Source of the DNA: Magnetovibrio sp.
Lineage (GTDB): Bacteria > Pseudomonadota > Alphaproteobacteria > Rhodospirillales > Magnetovibrionaceae
Direction of reading: 5' to 3'
DNA length: 8,547 bases
NCBI GenBank assembly: GCA_016763255.1
Contig: JAESUA010000192.1
Span: 1 to 8,547 of the forward strand
The position numbers and the translations under genes are program-made. Below the pieces are notes generated by a model that was given only the letters and a program-made list of their open reading frames with translations, was not told the origin of the DNA and made no database searches. How positions within the stretch are numbered: the stretch's first letter is position 1; every line of letters begins with the position of its first letter. Positions 7,705 through 8,547 of the stretch are shown piece after piece.

Positions 7705-7818
7705 ACCGCTACCTCTTACTGCTCTCATCAATCGCTGTAGTGCGATTCTTGTGGGGGTTGCCTTAAGGCTATTTCGCCTGAAACGGCCTCATAGTTCAAA
7801 TCGTTAATACAGATACCT
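7705..7818 (-). promoter_or_regulatory. pdxJ-phnW gap with phnW ribosome binding site
   Basis: This 114-nt stretch must hold any promoter dedicated to phnW. AGAGG at 7712-7716 (minus strand), seven nt before the ATG at 7704, is the likely ribosome binding site. A minus-strand TTGAAC (7794-7799) could be a -35 box, but the matching -10 is weak. The 10-bp palindrome GCCTTAAGGC (7760-7769), AGGC/GCCT arms (7766-7769, 7776-7779) and TTTC-GCCT-GAAA (7772-7783) overlap, so alternative small hairpins are possible. None has a T-run, so I see no terminator for pdxJ. No Pho box (two CTGTCAT-like repeats) is visible. Confidence 0.4.
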
Positions 7819-8547
7819 TCAATAGGTGGCACTTATAGAAGCAGGGCGTAATTTTGGAACGTCATGGCTCTTCAGTTTGCCCTTGTAGGCGCGCACGGCA
7901 TTGATCATGCCCATTTCCAACGCATCTGCGATCAGCGCGTGACCGATGGACACCTCGTCCAGATCCGGCAAGGCGCGTGAAAACAATTTCAAATTCGATT
8001 TATTAAGGTCATGACCGGCATTAACGCCCAAACCCTGGGCCCGCGCGGTCTGGGCGGCGTTGATGAACGAACGGATGCCAAATTCGGCATGACCCTGGTT
8101 GCAGGCATCAGCGTAAGGCCCGGTGTAAAGCTCCACCCGATCCGCACCGACGCCTGCCGCCGCTTCGATTTGTCTGGGATCTGCATCAACAAACAGGCTG
8201 ACGCGAATGACCGCATTTTTAAAGGTTTTGATCACATCGGACAAAAATGCGGCATGTCTAAGCACATCCCATCCGGCATCAGATGTAAACGCGTCCGGCG
8301 CATCGGGCACCAGGGTTACCTGATCGGGGGCATGGGCCAGAACCAGCTGGATAAATTCAGGGCTGGGGTTTCCTTCGATGTTGAATTCAGCATGGCCTTC
8401 ACCACAAAATTCCTGAACCACGCCTTTCAAATCCGCCAAATCACTAAAACGAATATGGCGTTGATCGGGGCGCGGGTGCACCGTGATACCGTCGGCACCA
8501 GCGGCCAAGGCTTGACGCGACAGCCCCAGTAAGTCAGGCAATCCACC
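7819..8547 (-). CDS. pdxJ: Pyridoxine 5'-phosphate synthase, 5' end cut by the window
   Basis: PdxJ condenses 1-deoxy-D-xylulose 5-phosphate with 3-amino-2-oxopropyl phosphate to form pyridoxine 5'-phosphate, the last ring-closing step of the DXP-dependent vitamin B6 route. It acts in the cytoplasm. The frame runs open through the right edge, giving 242 visible residues starting at Gly-Gly-Leu-Pro-Asp. An in-frame TTG at 8541 is an internal leucine, because the conserved PdxJ N-terminus (roughly 20 residues of the first strand) should lie before it. Family motifs are clear: GADGITVHPRPDQRHI (17-32 of the visible part, with H24 and H31), a probable catalytic Glu58 in EFNIEGNP, VSLFVDAD (116-123), a phosphate-binding stretch with YTGPYADA (141-148), VNAGHDLN (175-182) with H179, and SIGHALI (200-206). 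The HPRP variant and the few extra residues before EGNP are typical of one branch of PdxJ that differs from the E. coli form. The C-terminus extends about 20 residues past the last conserved helix. phnW follows on the same strand after 114 nt. Confidence 0.93.
   Translation of the reverse strand, partial: GGLPDLLGLSRQALAAGADGITVHPRPDQRHIRFSDLADLKGVVQEFCGEGHAEFNIEGNPSPEFIQLVLAHAPDQVTLVPDAPDAFTSDAGWDVLRHAAFLSDVIKTFKNAVIRVSLFVDADPRQIEAAAGVGADRVELYTGPYADACNQGHAEFGIRSFINAAQTARAQGLGVNAGHDLNKSNLKLFSRALPDLDEVSIGHALIADALEMGMINAVRAYKGKLKSHDVPKLRPASISATY

Noticed and set aside
7705..7731. Longer phnW N-terminus starting at TTG 7731 or ATG 7728
   Set aside because: Neither has a Shine-Dalgarno sequence, and the extra nine residues are not typical of the family. 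ATG 7704 has AGAGG at good spacing.
7753..7790. A terminator between pdxJ and phnW
   Set aside because: Short inverted repeats are present, but there is no stable GC-rich stem followed by a T-run on the minus strand.
8539..8541. TTG as a start codon for pdxJ
   Set aside because: The frame stays open to the window edge, and the two Gly codons before it fit the conserved PdxJ N-terminal region. The true start lies beyond position 8547.

Overview
The window looks like chromosomal DNA of an alphaproteobacterium, possibly a marine or freshwater Rhodospirillales-type organism. The evidence is a FixI/CcoI-type copper ATPase, a complete PhnW-PhnA-PhnY route for 2-aminoethylphosphonate (AEP) in the gene order I recall from Sinorhizobium, and the HPRPDxRHI variant of PdxJ. 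The genus cannot be fixed from the sequence. Coding DNA is moderately GC-rich, whereas the first 376 bases are strikingly AT-rich (about 30% GC over 1-360 by my count, about 22% over 1-120).

Left part, a copper/cytochrome-oxidase maturation pair. After the AT-rich non-coding leader comes a plus-strand P1B-type copper ATPase of the FixI/CcoI type (377-2740). Convergent to it on the minus strand is a six-helix TauE/SafE (UreH/DsbD_2-like) membrane protein (2733-3584). Their stop codons overlap inside an 8-bp palindrome. Both families are usually found beside cbb3 oxidase assembly genes (ccoGHIS, ccoNOQP). Here none of those other genes is visible, and no ccoS follows the ATPase.

Right part, phosphonate catabolism on the minus strand, transcribed leftwards. 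The order is phnW (AEP:pyruvate transaminase, 7704-6496), phnA (phosphonoacetate hydrolase, 6457-5210) and phnY (phosphonoacetaldehyde dehydrogenase, 5189-3753). The gaps are 38 and 20 nt, each gene has a Shine-Dalgarno sequence, and a strong intrinsic terminator lies at 3656-3683. Together the enzymes should convert AEP plus pyruvate to phosphonoacetaldehyde plus alanine, oxidise the aldehyde to phosphonoacetate with NAD+, and hydrolyse that to acetate and phosphate. No phosphonate transporter or regulator lies in the window.

Right edge. pdxJ (pyridoxine 5'-phosphate synthase) is on the same strand directly upstream of phnW and is cut by the window end, losing about 20 N-terminal residues. 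The 114-nt gap to phnW has short GCCT/AGGC inverted repeats but no recognisable terminator, so read-through from pdxJ into the phn genes is possible. PdxJ makes the precursor of PLP, the cofactor of PhnW, but a functional link is only an inference.

I see no RNA gene, CRISPR array, insertion sequence or prophage. I do not see a convincing undescribed system. The points most worth a second look are the unusual context of the FixI-like ATPase and the pdxJ-phn junction.
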